A DNA stretch of 64,000 nucleotides from Raphanus sativus (GCF_000801105.2 NC_079517.1:8494001-8558000), one strand, 5' to 3'; counted from the first letter of the stretch, positions 48,016 through 63,158 are shown. Notes: generated by a model from the sequence alone, not told the origin. Program-made: numbers and translations.

Positions 48016-50256
48016 ATCTGTATATATTTTCGAAATCAATGACATTGTCATGATGTTGTTTTAAATTGTCATTATTTATACATTTATCACATATTAATAG
48101 AGTTTTCATTAGTTCTGATTTTGTCACTGGTGCTATTCGATTTCAAGATCCATTCTATTTGTTCGTCAACATCAAATCTACGACTTTTATACTTTCCGGT
48201 TATGTTGAGATTTACCTAGTCTTTTTGTGGAAACTCAATGTTGGAGCTAAAGCTGTTCATGCCCGTTCCATTTCCTTCCAAGCTTTACCTTTTGGTCTAA
48301 TCAACATCGTTTTCGATTACTTCTTACTCGTGATAATAACTTATTCAGAAATACATCTCATGCTTTCCACGGTTCTCCAATGGACAAACAAGACTCTCTC
48401 ATTTAGCTTGTTATCACTTGTTTGAATGTTCTTTTTTATGATGTTCATCACACCGTTGAAGATCCCTCTGACTTTTATCTTGTTACCATGTTGAACATAG
48501 CTCCGAATGTAATAGTTTAAATTCGTTTTAGATTTAATATAATCGTATGTGTTACAAAATGAAAATGACAGATTCGCCTTGTAGTAATATGCATGGTTTA
48601 CGTCTAAGTTCATGTACAGAAGCATCAAGTTCATGTACAGAAGCATCAATGGACTCAATTAATCATAAGTGATTGTTGGTTGTTCGTTGCTACTTATTCA
48701 AAAGAAAACTTATGAAAAAGTAGACAGATGGACCATTGTCTGGGGAACAGATGGTGTATGTGTATTGTGTGAGTTTTCTCTTTTTCCCTTTTTCATCTAT
48801 AAAGCATCAAGCAAATTGTTGGGGTTTATATTATTTGATTTGTTCATTTGAGTATTTTATGAATACTGGGAACACGAGCCTGTGTATCCCACTAAACTAT
48901 CAAACGCTACGCGACTTTAAATTATTAGCATTAGGACTTCGAAAATGACCATCGAAAATGATCTTATTTTGTCTTCGAACATTGACCTAACAAAAGATCG
49001 CCAAGATCATAGAGTACAACTGAAGTGCTAATTAAGAGAATGAGAAAATAATTTGATAATAATTAGTCAAGATGTAGATAATCACACACATGAAAAATAA
49101 ACTATTATATGGATTGTTTATCTTTCTACGTGTAGCCATCAAATAAAACACGTACGAATAATGACGGTCCACCATCGCGAGCTATCATCACGAGTTTTTC
49201 CACTATGGAAAGTGCTGCTGTGCGTCCATGTTATAAGTGATAACCTTGTTTAATCGTATAACTCAGAATGTGTATAGAACTTTTTTAAATAAAAGTAACC
49301 TAAAACGAAAAATATCCATCAACTCTATCCATTAACTATTAGCTTTGATGATATAGCTCGAACTGCTAGTTAATGCTCCAAGTCTTCTAAATTTCTGAGC
49401 GGAAAGAGAGCTATTACCACTAACCCAAAAACGTGGTTATAAGTCACTTTAATTATACATAGTGACAACGATTAATGGAATTCGGTCTTATGGAGTTCCA
49501 TCCTCCATCTGCCGCATAAAAAGTATGTTTTGAAATTTCCACACGTACTAAAAAATATTATAAATTTTAATTATAAATCTATCATTTTATAATTAATTAT
49601 TTCTCTCAGTTTTTATCAAATCAAAATATAATAAATATAATTATATTTCTGAAATTTTCAGTTTAGTAAAAATACACTGAAAATATAAAGTTTATATTTG
49701 TAAACAGTTTTGCTTCTACAATCCGATCATTTTGAAACAAAAGAGTATATTTTTTTCTGCGCAAAAACGATTTTAACTCAATTTTCATACTAGACCAATA
49801 CACATTACCCCATGACATTACCTCTCTCTTTTTGGTAAAAGACATACCTTTCTCACTGTTGATATTTTCCAGTTCATACATATTCTACTCGGAACTGATT
49901 AATGTCGAATCGAGAAGACGGATAAAAGATATTTTAAAAATCGTATTGTGGTATTTTATGGGACCGATTGGTTAGATCGTAACTGCAGAATTATATTGTA
50001 AATTTTTTTGATGTAATTGTATCGTGTAGCTGTAAAAATTAAATAAAAAAAAAATGAAAATAAAATATATTTCTGCATCAATATTTTAAAAAGGAAATAG
50101 TTTTCTACATCTATATTTTTTCTTTAGAAAATAAAGTTTCAACAATTATTTTTTATTTTATTGACTTTAACTTTAAAAACTACATAAAACAACATTGGTA
50201 ACTTAGTTGTAGATAGAAATTAAAGCTAAAATCACTAGTTACAATCCAACCAATCA
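48016..50256. other. intergenic, no confirmed gene
   Basis: AT-rich. A plus-strand frame of 119 codons (48066-48425, hydrophobic, Phe/Ile/Leu-rich) is the longest, but I recognise no family and it lacks gene-like base composition. The rest holds nothing I can identify. Confidence 0.5.
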
Positions 50257-51083
50257 AAGCATCTCCAATGTATTACTTTATTTTCTACTTTAAAATGGAG
50301 TAACTTCAAAATAGAGTTGATTTTTGCTCCAAAGTATTACTTCATTTTTTACTCCAAATTAAATATTTTTAATATTTAATGTTTTATAATTATTTTAAAA
50401 TTAGTAATATCACCTTTCATTTATATTATTTGCAAAATAGTCTATTTTCACTTTATAATATTTTTATTAAATACAATATTAACCACAATTAATTTTTTTA
50501 TTATATAATTAAAATTACTCAACAAAATTTAAAAAGGACACATTTATTACATTAAGAATTACATTACATAGCTTAAACACAATAATATATCAAATTAAAT
50601 TATTCATTAGAATTATTATAATTATTCATCACAGATTTTTTAGAGCATCTCTAACCCCATGGATGGAGTAATCACTTTTTTGTTTCTTAATTACTCCATG
50701 TCCCACTCCATTTTGCAGTAAATTATGGAGTGGGGTTGGAGATGCTCTTATGTTTTATATTATATATTTTGTGGCATAAAATATTTATTAGATTAGATGG
50801 TTGTTTAAATAATTAATAAATATTAACGTAAATTTTATAATATATAGTAAAATAATATTATTATACGTATTTATAATATTATTTTATTAAAAACGAAAAA
50901 TATTTAAATGTGAAGAACTATTTTATAAATAAAAAAGGTTTAACTCTATTTTGGAGTAATGAGTTGGTTTACTCCATATTTAAAATAATCATGTCTATTA
51001 TTCTATTTTGGAGTGAGTTTTAAAGCTGATTTTACTGCAAAATGAAGTTTGGAGTGGGTTTTGGAGTATAGTTGGAAATGCTC
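50257..51083. mobile_element. PIF/Harbinger-like MITE (outer, host of a nested MITE)
   Basis: The ends are imperfect inverted repeats: AAGCATCTCCAATGTATTAC on the left and, reversed, GAGCATTTCCAACTATACTCC on the right. They are flanked by TCA (50254-50256 and 51084-51086). Subterminal TTTTGGAGTAA/TTACTCCAAAA-type motifs occur in both arms. It is AT-rich, non-coding, and interrupted by a second, smaller MITE at 50643-50748. Confidence 0.65.
50643..50748. mobile_element. Tourist-like MITE nested in the larger MITE
   Basis: A compact hairpin of about 106 bp with ends GAGCATCTCTAACCCCA and TGGGGTTGGAGATGCTC, near-perfect inverted repeats, flanked by TTA on both sides. The 3-bp TTA target and size fit Tourist/PIF-Harbinger. 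It must have inserted after the outer element. Confidence 0.8.
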
Positions 51084-51086
51084 TCA

Positions 51087-52103
51087 CCCCCAACATCGAA
51101 TCCAGTATCCGCTTATATATAATATATTGCACTATTGTACGTGCGTGCATGTGCCTGATCTGTTACCTTGTCCCTTGGCTTTATTACCAGGGATAGATGA
51201 TAGCATTATTTTGCCTAGCTCTCAAATAATATCACTAAATGATAGCTATACTAATATTTATTTATTTGGATTTTGAATCCCAAAGAAATAGTCGGAAGTC
51301 GAAAGTAAAGAGCTCAGTTACAAAACAAAAGAAAGAAGTAAAGAGCTGCTTTTTTGGTTGTCAAAAGTAGAAACCGTAAATTCTCAGTGAAAAATGATGA
51401 CTGATTTTCCAAATCTGGCCGGAGATTCGCTGGTTGATTCTTGTGGTGGTATAGTTGAACAAAATCATTATCGGCTGAGTACATAAGTATGTACCGGAAG
51501 GTTTAAAACATCTCCAACTCTACCAATTCTACTCAATTTTTACTCTAAAACAGAGTATAGAATTAAAAAAATGCTACAATGAAGTTTCATATCTCGCTGT
51601 ATGATGAGGTGTATTCAATAAATAAAATATTTTTTTTGTTTATTATTCACTTATGGAATAATGAACAAATAAAAAAGTAATGTTCATATTCAGGTTTGGT
51701 AGACAAATTCATTTCTATTTTGGCATTAGAAATTTCACACCTGAATAAGACTACATTTACAAATGCACTACTAATTATGTTTTGCTATGGGTCATACTTA
51801 TAAACATGCACATGCATTATTAATTTTGAGGATTATATGTTAAGATCCTTTGGATTTGTCACAGTGACATTTATACATAATAATATAACACTTGTTAAGT
51901 TTATGCCATCTTTTCAACTCAAAATTTGCATATTTGTTTATAGATTGTTAAAATGTGTGTATATTGTATCACATGTGTATTGATATAGCAAGGTTCAATA
52001 TCGTAGTATTTAGGACATGACAGACTCGTGAAAGAATTCTTTATTAGTTCGGATTTTTTTGATTCTTTAAACTTAAAAAAAAGAGATAGTATTCAATGTA
52101 AGA
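51087..52103. other. intergenic, no gene seen
   Basis: AT-rich. A MITE-like end (ACATCTCCAACTCTACCAAT with TACTCTAAAAC) near 51509-51557 has no partner that I can find. Confidence 0.5.
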
Positions 52104-53475
52104 CTAGATTTTGATCCGCACGTCCGTGCGGATGTATTTTCTTTATAAAATGTATTGCTATTTATTTTTTATGTCAATATTAGAATTGAATAAAAAAGTT
52201 GAATCCAAAAAAAATCGAACCGATCCCGATCCAAAAAGAAGTACCAACCCGAACCGAAATTGATTAAATATCCAAATTATTCAAAATTTTGATAATTAGA
52301 TAACTGAAACTGAATCCGATCCGAAGTATTTTTGATACCCGAATATATTTGAAAAAGATTTATACACTTGTATATATATTATTTTTTAGATTTAATGTAT
52401 ATAAAAACATCTAGAATATATATGGTACTTTTAAGTTGGTTTAAATAATTTAAAATATATTTAAATAGTCAAATGTAAATATTTAAAATAGTTAAAGTAT
52501 ACTAAAAACACCAAAAATATTTAAAATAATTATTGATTCTCTATCCAGATATTTAAATCAAACCAATTTATATGTTAAGTTTAGGTATTCTGATATATGT
52601 TATTCAAATTTATATGCAATATATTATTTTGTTATATATTTTGAGAAATTTAAAGTATATAATGAATTTTAAAAATAATTCAAAATGATTATCCGAACCC
52701 GAACGAACCTGCAAAGATCTGAATCGAATACGAACCAAAATTTAAAATATCCATATCTTTGACCCCGGAAACCCGAAACTCAAACAGACCCGAACTAAAT
52801 ATGAATGGGTACCCAAAAGCCCACCCCTAATTCACAATCTATTTTTTTCCTTTAAAAACATAACACATATAATTAATAGTATTTTATACGTACTATCATA
52901 TAAATAATTACATATATTATATTTTTAAAATTCAATGTGAAATATAAAAATCATAATTTAAGTTGGTATATGAAATTTGACTTTGTATTATAGTTTTCTT
53001 ATATATATTGAAAAACATCTTTTAATAATGGTTATTGGAAAATATTTTAGTAAAAATAAAATTTTGAAAATATGTATATTTTGTATCAGTTTTTGATATA
53101 AATCAACTTTAAATTATTATTTTGATTTGAAATATATATATAAAGTTTATTTTTTTATGATTATTTTAGACAATGATATTTTTAGATAATTAGATTAGCT
53201 CGTTTTGTATATTTTAAAATTGGCCCAAATAGAGTGTTTCTTATAATATAATATATTTTCAATTTTTCTTAATAACATAAATTCATTCTTTTCTTATAAT
53301 TATGCTATCTATGTTTCCAATCAACACTATATTTTTTATACTGTTATTCATGTTTCCAAACAAACATATTTCTTTTTTAAAATTGTTATTCAAGTTTCCA
53401 AACAAACATCTTTTTAAAATTGTTATCTATGTTTCCAAACAAACTTAATTTGTACTTCAGTTTTAATAATATAGA
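52104..53475 (-). mobile_element. non-autonomous Helitron
   Basis: On the minus strand it starts TCTATATTATTAAAACTG (from 53475), preceded by A, and ends CTAG (52107-52104), followed by T. A strong hairpin (CCGCACG/CGTGCGG around 52133-52115) precedes the end. Near the 5' end are about four ~45-bp tandem units containing GTTTCCAAACAAAC (53311-53449), a motif shared with the Helitron at 62513-63158. No RepHel coding is visible. Confidence 0.8.
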
Positions 53476-55206
53476 TAAGATTCTTTAATTAAATATTTAC
53501 GACTTTTTAGGAATGTAGGTTTTAATAGTTAGATATTATACTTGATTTGCAAGATTAGAATGTATTTTGCGGTAGTTAATCGATGCAAAAAATGGTTAAG
53601 TTTATAGCGAGAATATAGGAAGATAATTTTATTAAGGAGATTAATAAATGATTAGTCATGATTTTGAATCCCAAAAAATATATAGTGATAAGATCGTATT
53701 GTTTAGTAATGATTTATTTTATTTAAATAATAATATAAACTATGATAAAATCTATATTAAATGTATAATTTAATTTGAAAACACCTAATAGACGGTTTTA
53801 GATTATGCAAACCAATATTAACCAAGGAATATCACAATGGAATCTATGACTTAGTAATGGTAAAGGTACATATGATTATGAATATAAAATATTGAATCTT
53901 ATTATTTGTAGAGCAAGAGGAAAAAAATTGGTCGTGAATTCCATTAGATATTGTACTGTGGTTATGCAATGAAAAGGTTGAAAATTCAGATTGTTTTCAG
54001 TTGGTTCTGTTTTGTTAAGGTTTTCTACATGTTTGGTAATTATATGGTTTGTTGATAAAAGAAAAGGCAGGTTTGAAGGTTTAGTTGCTGTCATTTAATA
54101 CAGCTGATTTATTATTGGTATCGCTTAGTCCCTGGTTTGTTATTGCTATCGCTTAGTCTCGGTTAAGTCATTAAAAGAAATGGAAGAATTTAAGGCAGTG
54201 GCATTCTTTGATAAATATTGAGGAAAAATTTGGGGTATTTCATTTTTGTAATTCAGTTTTAATAGTTTAGAGGTTTTGATTGAATAAATTTTATATTGAT
54301 TCAAAAAGAAACTATAGTATTTTAGCTACTACCAATTTATGGGCCTTGTTAATAGTTATTGGGCTTCATAGTTCGAAATTTGAGTGATCTTAATTAATAA
54401 AAGCAGATTTATTATTTTTGCTAAAGGAACAAAAAGCTGGCAGTCATTAGTGAAAAAAAAAACAAATTTGTGAAATTTTGAAAGATAGTTTTTCAGGTAT
54501 TCTTAAAGTCAATCTTTGAATAGTCTATTAGTACCCAACTTGTGGTTGCGTGTTCATGAAGAAAAGTTCAAAACTGAAGCAGTAGCTCACATATACCACA
54601 CAGATAAACCTGAGTCACCCCAAACCTGGTTCAACAATTCTAAGACAATAATCGAAGATGGTTAGGGATTGTGTGTGGCTAACCAAGACAACGCTTGCAT
54701 TGGTGATTAAATCTTGTTCAGTATTTCAGTTGACTATAACCAGTATACCCCTAACAATGTAGCAACTCATCCGAAGTGCCAATTTAACAGTTCCATATTA
54801 TTATTGACCACATGGAACAAGATAAATAGTAATAAAGAATAAATAGTCAATAGACAATTGATAAAAAAAAGAGTCCATAGACAGAAAAAGACATAAAACA
54901 ATGACGTCAGAATAGTTATAAATATCATTCGTATTTATGACATCACATCGAACAGTGAAACGCCCACAAATACAGTTCATCAAAAGTAACACACTAATAG
55001 CTTTTCCTACAAGGCTGCAGCAGCCACATAACTTAAAAAAAAAAAATTTAAAAAACAAGTCCTAAATATTTGGATTCTTAGGAACAATAATATAATATTG
55101 TTCAAAAAAAAGGAACAATAATATTATTATCATATAGTATTTCACAAAGGCTGAAAATATATAAAAAACCATAAAAGACCAAATATATAATCGAAAGGCC
55201 TGGACA
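53476..55206. other. intergenic, CUC3 3' side
   Basis: AT-rich, with no recognised gene. Frames here are at most about 85 codons. The CUC3 3' UTR probably covers the last few hundred bases. Confidence 0.55.
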
Positions 55207-55220
55207 CTACAGCTGGAAAC

Positions 55221-57230
55221 CTAAAGGACATATGGAGAATCTAATAGCATAAGAGGTCCAGGAGAAGATGAAAGACCCAACAGACCGTAACCCGCTTCCG
55301 GGCAAAAAGGGTTGTCTAAGTAGTCTCGTACATCAAGATCGTTATTGCCACCGTTCGAATATTGCTCTGTCTTCACGCCGAAGTTGTTGTCTTCCTCGTT
55401 GTTGTAGTAGCTGTTTTCTTGAGAGAAAATGACTCCGTTAAGCTGAGACACGGCTGGGCTGATTAGGGCTTTGAACCCGTCGACGTTGTGGGCTGATGAT
55501 CCATGAAGTAGGTTATTATGGTAATTTTGGTGGGTATCATCATAGAGGAGCGACGGAAAGTTGGTTTGGGTTTTAGATGGTTCAAGAAGAGGAGGCAAGA
55601 TTTCAAGATGATGATAAAGGTCATGGTTATGATGCTGATGTGTTGTTGATAGTGAAGTGTTATGGAGGAAGCTGATTTGGTTATGGATTCCAACATTCTT
55701 TCTGTCTCCTGTTTTGTTAAACACTCTGCAAATCACCCATTCCTCCTGTGCCACCACCAAAAAATTAACATTAAAAATGCTATTAGAAATTATTTTTTGA
55801 AGTAATATACTTATAACTTAAGAATAAGATATTTCATATTTTATATTTGTATTGTTTTATTAATTTACCTAAACAAGATCTTGTTTGAAATGCGAGCTGA
55901 CCAACTGATTTATGACGATACATGGAGTTAATTGAAGAAAGCAATAGTGAAGAAAACGACACAACAGTGTAGCATAGAGGAAAAGAAAACAGCAAGGTGT
56001 TTGGTGTTGACACCTACACGTACAGATTTATATCAAATCTATCACATCTCAAACTGCTCTCTTTCCTGTCCACCCCATACTAGCTAAACCAAATAATGAC
56101 AATACTATTGAAAAATAGTTTTGAGGAAATAGTATAACAGATGAATATGTGAAAAAGTGAATAGTTCAGTTAAACCTTTCTTTTCAGCTCATCGTTTTTA
56201 AAAGTCAACTCTTAGATGAAGTTCATATTAGATTTGCAATGCTGAAATATATAGTTAAATCCTGTAATTTAAAAAAAGCTTAAGAGCCGTACGGGTGGGA
56301 GTAAAGTTACAGAACGAAGGTGAAATATTAAATGTGTTAGAATTTCCTATTACAGTTTTAGTTTCAAAAAGTCAACTCATAAAAAATACTAATGTTATAA
56401 CTGAATTCGTTTAATCTGGTAGTACTAGAAGTATTAAGAGAGGCACGTTTAGGACTAAAAGTAACAGTTTTTTTTGTGACAAAGTTATCATTTACCTTAC
56501 ACGTGTGGCGGTGAGAAAGGTCAGTTTCGAGGCGATACTCATGCATGACCCACTTGGTCTTGAGGCCTCGTGGAGCCCTACCCTTGTAGAACACAAGCGT
56601 CTTCTTCATCCCGACAAGGGCTCCTCCGCCGCCGCCGGAAAGGACCTCCTTATCTTTTCCGGTAGCCTTCCAATATCCAGCGGTAGTGGCTCTATTAGTC
56701 CTTAGCCCCGTCGGATATTTCCTATCCCTTAGACTGTAAAAGTACCACTCTCTCTCTCCCATCTTCGCCATTTCTTGAGAACACAAAAGAAAAACACATG
56801 AAACGTCAAAAAAAGATTCAGAAAACAAAAGGAAAACAAGGAAATAATATATCAAGATGTAGTCTAAAAATAGTATCTGTCTGAACACTCATACAAAAAC
56901 AAGTATGTTAAGTTGTATTCTTGAAAATGTTATAAATTTTCACAATTATAAAAATATTTATATTAAGATGTACTTTGAAAATAGTATAAATCTTAACATT
57001 TATCAAAAAAAAATTTTTAAGATACCTGGAAGTTCCCAAGGTTCGCAGCGATTGAGATCAACTTCGGCTATGTGAATGCCACAGAGACCTCCATGGAAGA
57101 CTTTGGCAGCTAAATAGAAAGTAATGAGCTCTTCGTCAGTTGGGTGAAACCGGAAGCCTGGTGGCAACCCTCTGTCGTTTCTCTCTTCTCCGGCGAGCTC
57201 ATTCAACACGTCTTCCACCGCAAGCATCAT
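55221..57230 (-). CDS. CUC3: NAC transcription factor CUP-SHAPED COTYLEDON3
   Basis: Three exons on the minus strand: 57230-57026, 56773-56496 and 55745-55221, giving 335 residues with the usual NAC intron positions. The NAC domain occupies about 21-175. Motifs: [19 protein letters not shown], the EPWELP segment, [51 protein letters not shown] and [12 protein letters not shown]. The C-terminal activation region is His/Asn/Ser-rich. CUC3 is a nuclear factor that, with CUC1/CUC2, defines organ boundaries and axillary meristems; unlike them it is not a miR164 target in Arabidopsis. I saw no miR164-like site but did not search exhaustively. The C-terminus ends LLDSPYVL because of a 2-bp insertion relative to a frame ending GFQL (see findings). 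Intron 2 is about 750 bp and is AT-rich. Confidence 0.92.
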
Positions 57231-57388
57231 CGTTTGATTATTATAACTAAAAACGAGACTTTAAAGTCGAGGTCTTGTTATCAGACGAGACACGAAAAAG
57301 GAGAACAAATAGCAATGATGCAAAAGGTGATGGTGAGTATAACCTTATTGTGTGCATATATATTTATATACAAAAAGGGCACATAAAC

Positions 57389-58900
<1,512 letters not shown>

Positions 58901-59205
58901 ACCATTTCCAATATAACACTATTTTCTCTATATTTTATTTTAAAATAAATTAACTCTATTACATAGTTGAATTTGCTCCAAATTCACTATATAATAGAAT
59001 TACTCTATTATAATGTAAAATATAAATAAATATTGTTTTTCACTCTATATTTGGAGTAAAAAACAAACATCATTCTATATTTCACACTAACTAGAATAAT
59101 TTTATTATAGAGTGATCTATTGAAGCAAATTCAATTATATAATAGAGTTATTCTATAGTAGAATAAAATATAAAGAAAAAAATTGTGTTCCGTTGGAGAT
59201 GCCCA
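58901..59205. mobile_element. degenerate PIF/Harbinger-like MITE
   Basis: The ends are weak inverted repeats (ACCATTTCCAATATAACAC and, reversed, TGGGCATCTCCAACGGAACAC) next to TAT on both sides. Inside are inverted copies of TCTATTATATAGTGAATTTG-like sequence. The general form matches the CATCTCCAA-ended elements at 43753 and 50257. Confidence 0.5.
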
Positions 59206-60171
59206 TATACATCATTTTTTACTAGAACATCATCACAGTAACTATAATTAATACAATTCTATTAAATAGTATACATCCATTTTATTATCTAACTTTTAGG
59301 CATGTTCTTCAAATCTTAACATATTTTATTATATTCACATTTTAAATATTTTATTTAAAATTTATATATTTATAATAAACATATCTGACTAGCTATTATT
59401 TTAATACTAAGTATACAATATAAATTTAATGTTTTATTAATATTATTTTATTAATAATTAGTATTGAACATTTTCACCAGTCACATATTATTCTACATTA
59501 TTAATATTATTCAAAAATATGTACTTATGTAAAATCTGTGTGTAATTTTAGTTTGATATTTTAAAGAATTATTTTAATTGATATTATTTAAATAATATGT
59601 ACTTATTGTGTTGTGTTAACTATTTTGTTATTCAATGTTTAATATAATTTTACTATTTCTTTTCCAAAAAATGTGTATCTAAAAAAATAATTTTAAAGTA
59701 TATTTATTATATTGATAACAGTACTGCACTTGAATATTGTTTGAACCGCAGTTATACTCTGCTATATTTTATTTTTGTACCGTTTTTTATCAAATCTGCC
59801 GTTACTATTAGAATCCTTGATCTACTGTTTATAAACTGTTAAATCACTAATCAAACAAAATTATTTCATGACTATAAAAATAATCGCTTTGGTAAGCTAT
59901 TTGGAACAATAGTTAAATAAAATTAATCTGAAAGGTTTCACACGTCGGAAGAAGGAATATGTTTGGTTTTTTTGTATATATCAAAATAGCTTTTCGATTT
60001 GGTTTTGAATAAAAAAATGCTAGGTTTAGCCTAAATCAAAACCCGCAAACCAGCAACACAAAACTTACTTCTTCTATTTTTTATATTTCAGATGGTGACA
60101 CAAATAATTGGAAGTAAGGTTATTTAATTTATATCAAATAAAATATTTAATTATATATTTAGAACACTTTA
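59206..60171. other. intergenic, no gene seen
   Basis: AT-rich without recognisable coding or repeat structure. Confidence 0.55.
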
Positions 60172-60404
60172 TCTATACTATTAAAATAGAATCATTTACA
60201 GGATTCTTCTCTTGATTTTTCAAATTAGTTATAAAAGACTGCCACTGTCTTTTCTATTTTTTATAATAAAAATATTATCATTAATTACCACCAATCGAAA
60301 GTCATCATCTAATATTTAAGACAACTACATAAAGCATTAATTACTAAATTTCTATTTTTGACACGATTTTTTTTCAAACCAATTGCATTCAAGAATTCAA
60401 AGCA
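60172..60404 (+). mobile_element. Helitron 5' end, possibly truncated
   Basis: A|TCTATACTATTAAAATAG at 60171-60189 looks like a Helitron 5' terminus. No separate 3' end is found before the next Helitron begins at 60405, so it is either truncated or shares the downstream terminus at 61721. Confidence 0.5.
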
Positions 60405-61721
60405 TCTATCTTATTAAAACGGAAACATTACAACTTATTCTAGGTAAATTTTTAAATTGGACCTCATCAAATTAATGCTACTAATGTTATATTAACCCAT
60501 ATCATTAGACATCCCTTTTTATACTCCGATTTAGCAACCATTATTTATAACAACCATCACCTAATTATTATACAGCCACTACACATGTTTCCTTATATTA
60601 CTTAATATTATATTATAAACTACATACATCCATTAACATATTATAGTATAATATAGATTACTAAAGTACTATAAAATAGATTTTTAATAATACATCAATT
60701 AACATATTATATTATAAATCTGTGTGACGGCATAAAAACGTTTTACGGTGTTTATTTTTTATACTATAGTTTAATTACGTTATATCTATCTTATTAACCA
60801 TTAATTATTAACCTACATAGTTCAAAATTCAAGCAGTTTTCAACATGGTTTAAAATCTTTCTTATTTATAATCTCTCTTATCGTCTTTCTTATGATTAAA
60901 CCATAAAATAAAAGATATTATTTTAGAGGTTTCTATACATCATGTTGAACATTACAGTCCAACCATTTGGAAATAGTAATAGTTTTTTCGGTTATGAAGT
61001 TGGTATCTATCTTATTTTTAAACGTGAATGAGTGGTAAACATTTTTCCCCAAGAATTTTAAATAAAAATCTTTATTTGATAGGAAAGTTCGTATATATTA
61101 TATTCCGAAAATAAATGATCAAAATTAATAGTTAAGATATTTCTTTTATTTAAATCTCCGGATTCAAGGAAGATTCAAGATAAAAGGAAAATACATAACT
61201 TATATTTAGATTGTAAGCTTATATGTAAATATGCCGGCCCAAAAAATTATTTTGAACTAGCTCATTATTACTTTAACCCAAATTTTATATAGCAAACCAA
61301 TATATCATTAGGCCAAGTGTAATTTACATCAAAATACAGTCCATTTATATTCAAATATAAATAAAGTTTTCACAAATTTTATAGCAGATTATTTTACATC
61401 TTATAAGTCTGTATATTTTATTTCTATTTGATCATTTTACAATTCTCAAGTCCGTATGTTTTATTTCTGTTTATACTAAAAATCAGATATTATGTTTTGG
61501 ATTTGTCCGTTTTGAAGTGTGTCAACGAGTTTATATTTATATTCCACCCATGAACAACTTTAAATACATATAGTTCCAATAAAATTAAATATATCACACA
61601 GACTAAGTATTATACAACTCAGAACTATGTAATTTAAAATAATATAAAACATATATATATATATATATTTTTTTCTTGAAGCAAAAGATAAATCCGCGCA
61701 GGTGCGCGGATCATGATCTAG
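60405..61721 (+). mobile_element. non-autonomous Helitron
   Basis: Starts TCTATCTTATTAAAACGG after A (60404) and ends CTAG at 61718-61721 before T. A strong hairpin (ATCCGCGCA/TGCGCGGAT, 61692-61711) lies just upstream of the end. It is 1.3 kb and AT-rich, with no coding frame. Confidence 0.8.
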
Positions 61722-62512
61722 TTTCTATTAAAGCATTATCTAAAAACATACAAACTATAGAAATATAAAAATACGATTCATATTTTAAATCTATATGATA
61801 TAAATTTGAGTAATACAAACCCTAAGTTTGATCTTATGCTTATACATAAATTAATATTTCATTATAAAAAGTGTTGTTCTATGAAACATTAAAATATATT
61901 TAAATCAACAAAAAAAATATATTTAAATTATAGATATGAAAAATTAACAATATAAATTTTCACTTACAAAAGCCACTCAGTATAAATTACCATATTATAT
62001 ATATATATATATATAGTATTGTATGATATTTACTGCTTAATATTTTAAAAATCATTCTGATATTATTATGCTACATAATATATATTTTGTAAAAACCTTA
62101 TTCCCCAAGCAATTAAATTAAATACTAAAATCGTAATTAATATATGTAACAACTTTTAGAAATAAATATTAAGTTGAGATTTTCCTAAGATATAGTAACC
62201 AAAATTCTACCTTATCATTAAATGCAGCTATATATATTACGATTATCCTAAAATACGACAGCTGAATTAAATCAACCATTAAAATCAACAATAAAATTAG
62301 GCATATGTCATATTCTAGATTAATATTTATCAAACAACTTACAAATATATAAACTTTGCATAAACTATATTAATATGTTAATTATAAGTTTATCAAAATA
62401 TTAAACATTGTTTTTGATATTATATAAATATCACATTTCCAATTTTAAATATAAAGATACTTTTACAATATGTTTTACGTTATATTCGTAACCGTTCTTA
62501 ATTTAAATAATA
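61722..62512. other. intergenic between Helitrons
   Basis: AT-rich, with a (TA)n run at about 61995-62014. No gene seen. Confidence 0.55.
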
Positions 62513-63158
62513 CTAGATTTTGACCCGCGTTTTTGAAGCGCGGGATATTTTACGATGAAAAATTTCACTAATAATTTAACAAATATTTTGGTTATTTTTA
62601 AAGAGTGTGTATTTAAAATATTTTTGCATTTAAATCAGTATTTTTAAATTCAACTCGATTGTGATTATACCGGTTAATCCGGATATCTGACAATTCAATT
62701 TATGTTTTTTAAATATTCATATTAAAAAATCACTAAAACCCGAGACTAACCGATTAAACTGATGGATGACCGATATGTAATCTAATTAGATTTAAATTGT
62801 AATAGTTTCATAATTTGTAATCTTATAATCGAAATTTTAAAGTTCACTATTTTGCAATTTATGAAATTATGACGTTTCTACAAAATTTTAAAGAGAAAAT
62901 AATAGATATAAAATAACTAAGATTAATTATTGTATTATTTGGAAATATTGATAGTAGTATAAAAATATATTGTTTGGAAACATTGATAGTAGTATAAAGA
63001 AATAAGTATATTGTTTGGAAACATGGATAGTAGTATAAAGAAAGGAACATTAGTGACTTAATGTATGTTTAACTATAAAGTATAAAGATGTATTTAATTT
63101 AAAAACTTACAAAATAAATGTTAGGTCCAACAGAATGTTTCTGTTTTAATAAGATAGA
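62513..63158 (-). mobile_element. non-autonomous Helitron
   Basis: On the minus strand it starts TCTATCTTATTAAAACAG (from 63158), preceded by A, and ends CTAG (62516-62513), followed by T. A hairpin (CCCGCGCTTC/GAAGCGCGGG-type, about 62545-62524) comes before the end. Near the 5' side are three ~40-bp tandem units with TTTGGAAACAT.GATAGTAGTA (about 62936-63045). Its 5' region is nearly the same as 63794 to the window edge. Confidence 0.82.

Noticed and set aside
48100..48450. Possible transposase or reverse-transcriptase remnant
   Set aside because: I could find no catalytic motif in any frame, so no identity is claimed.
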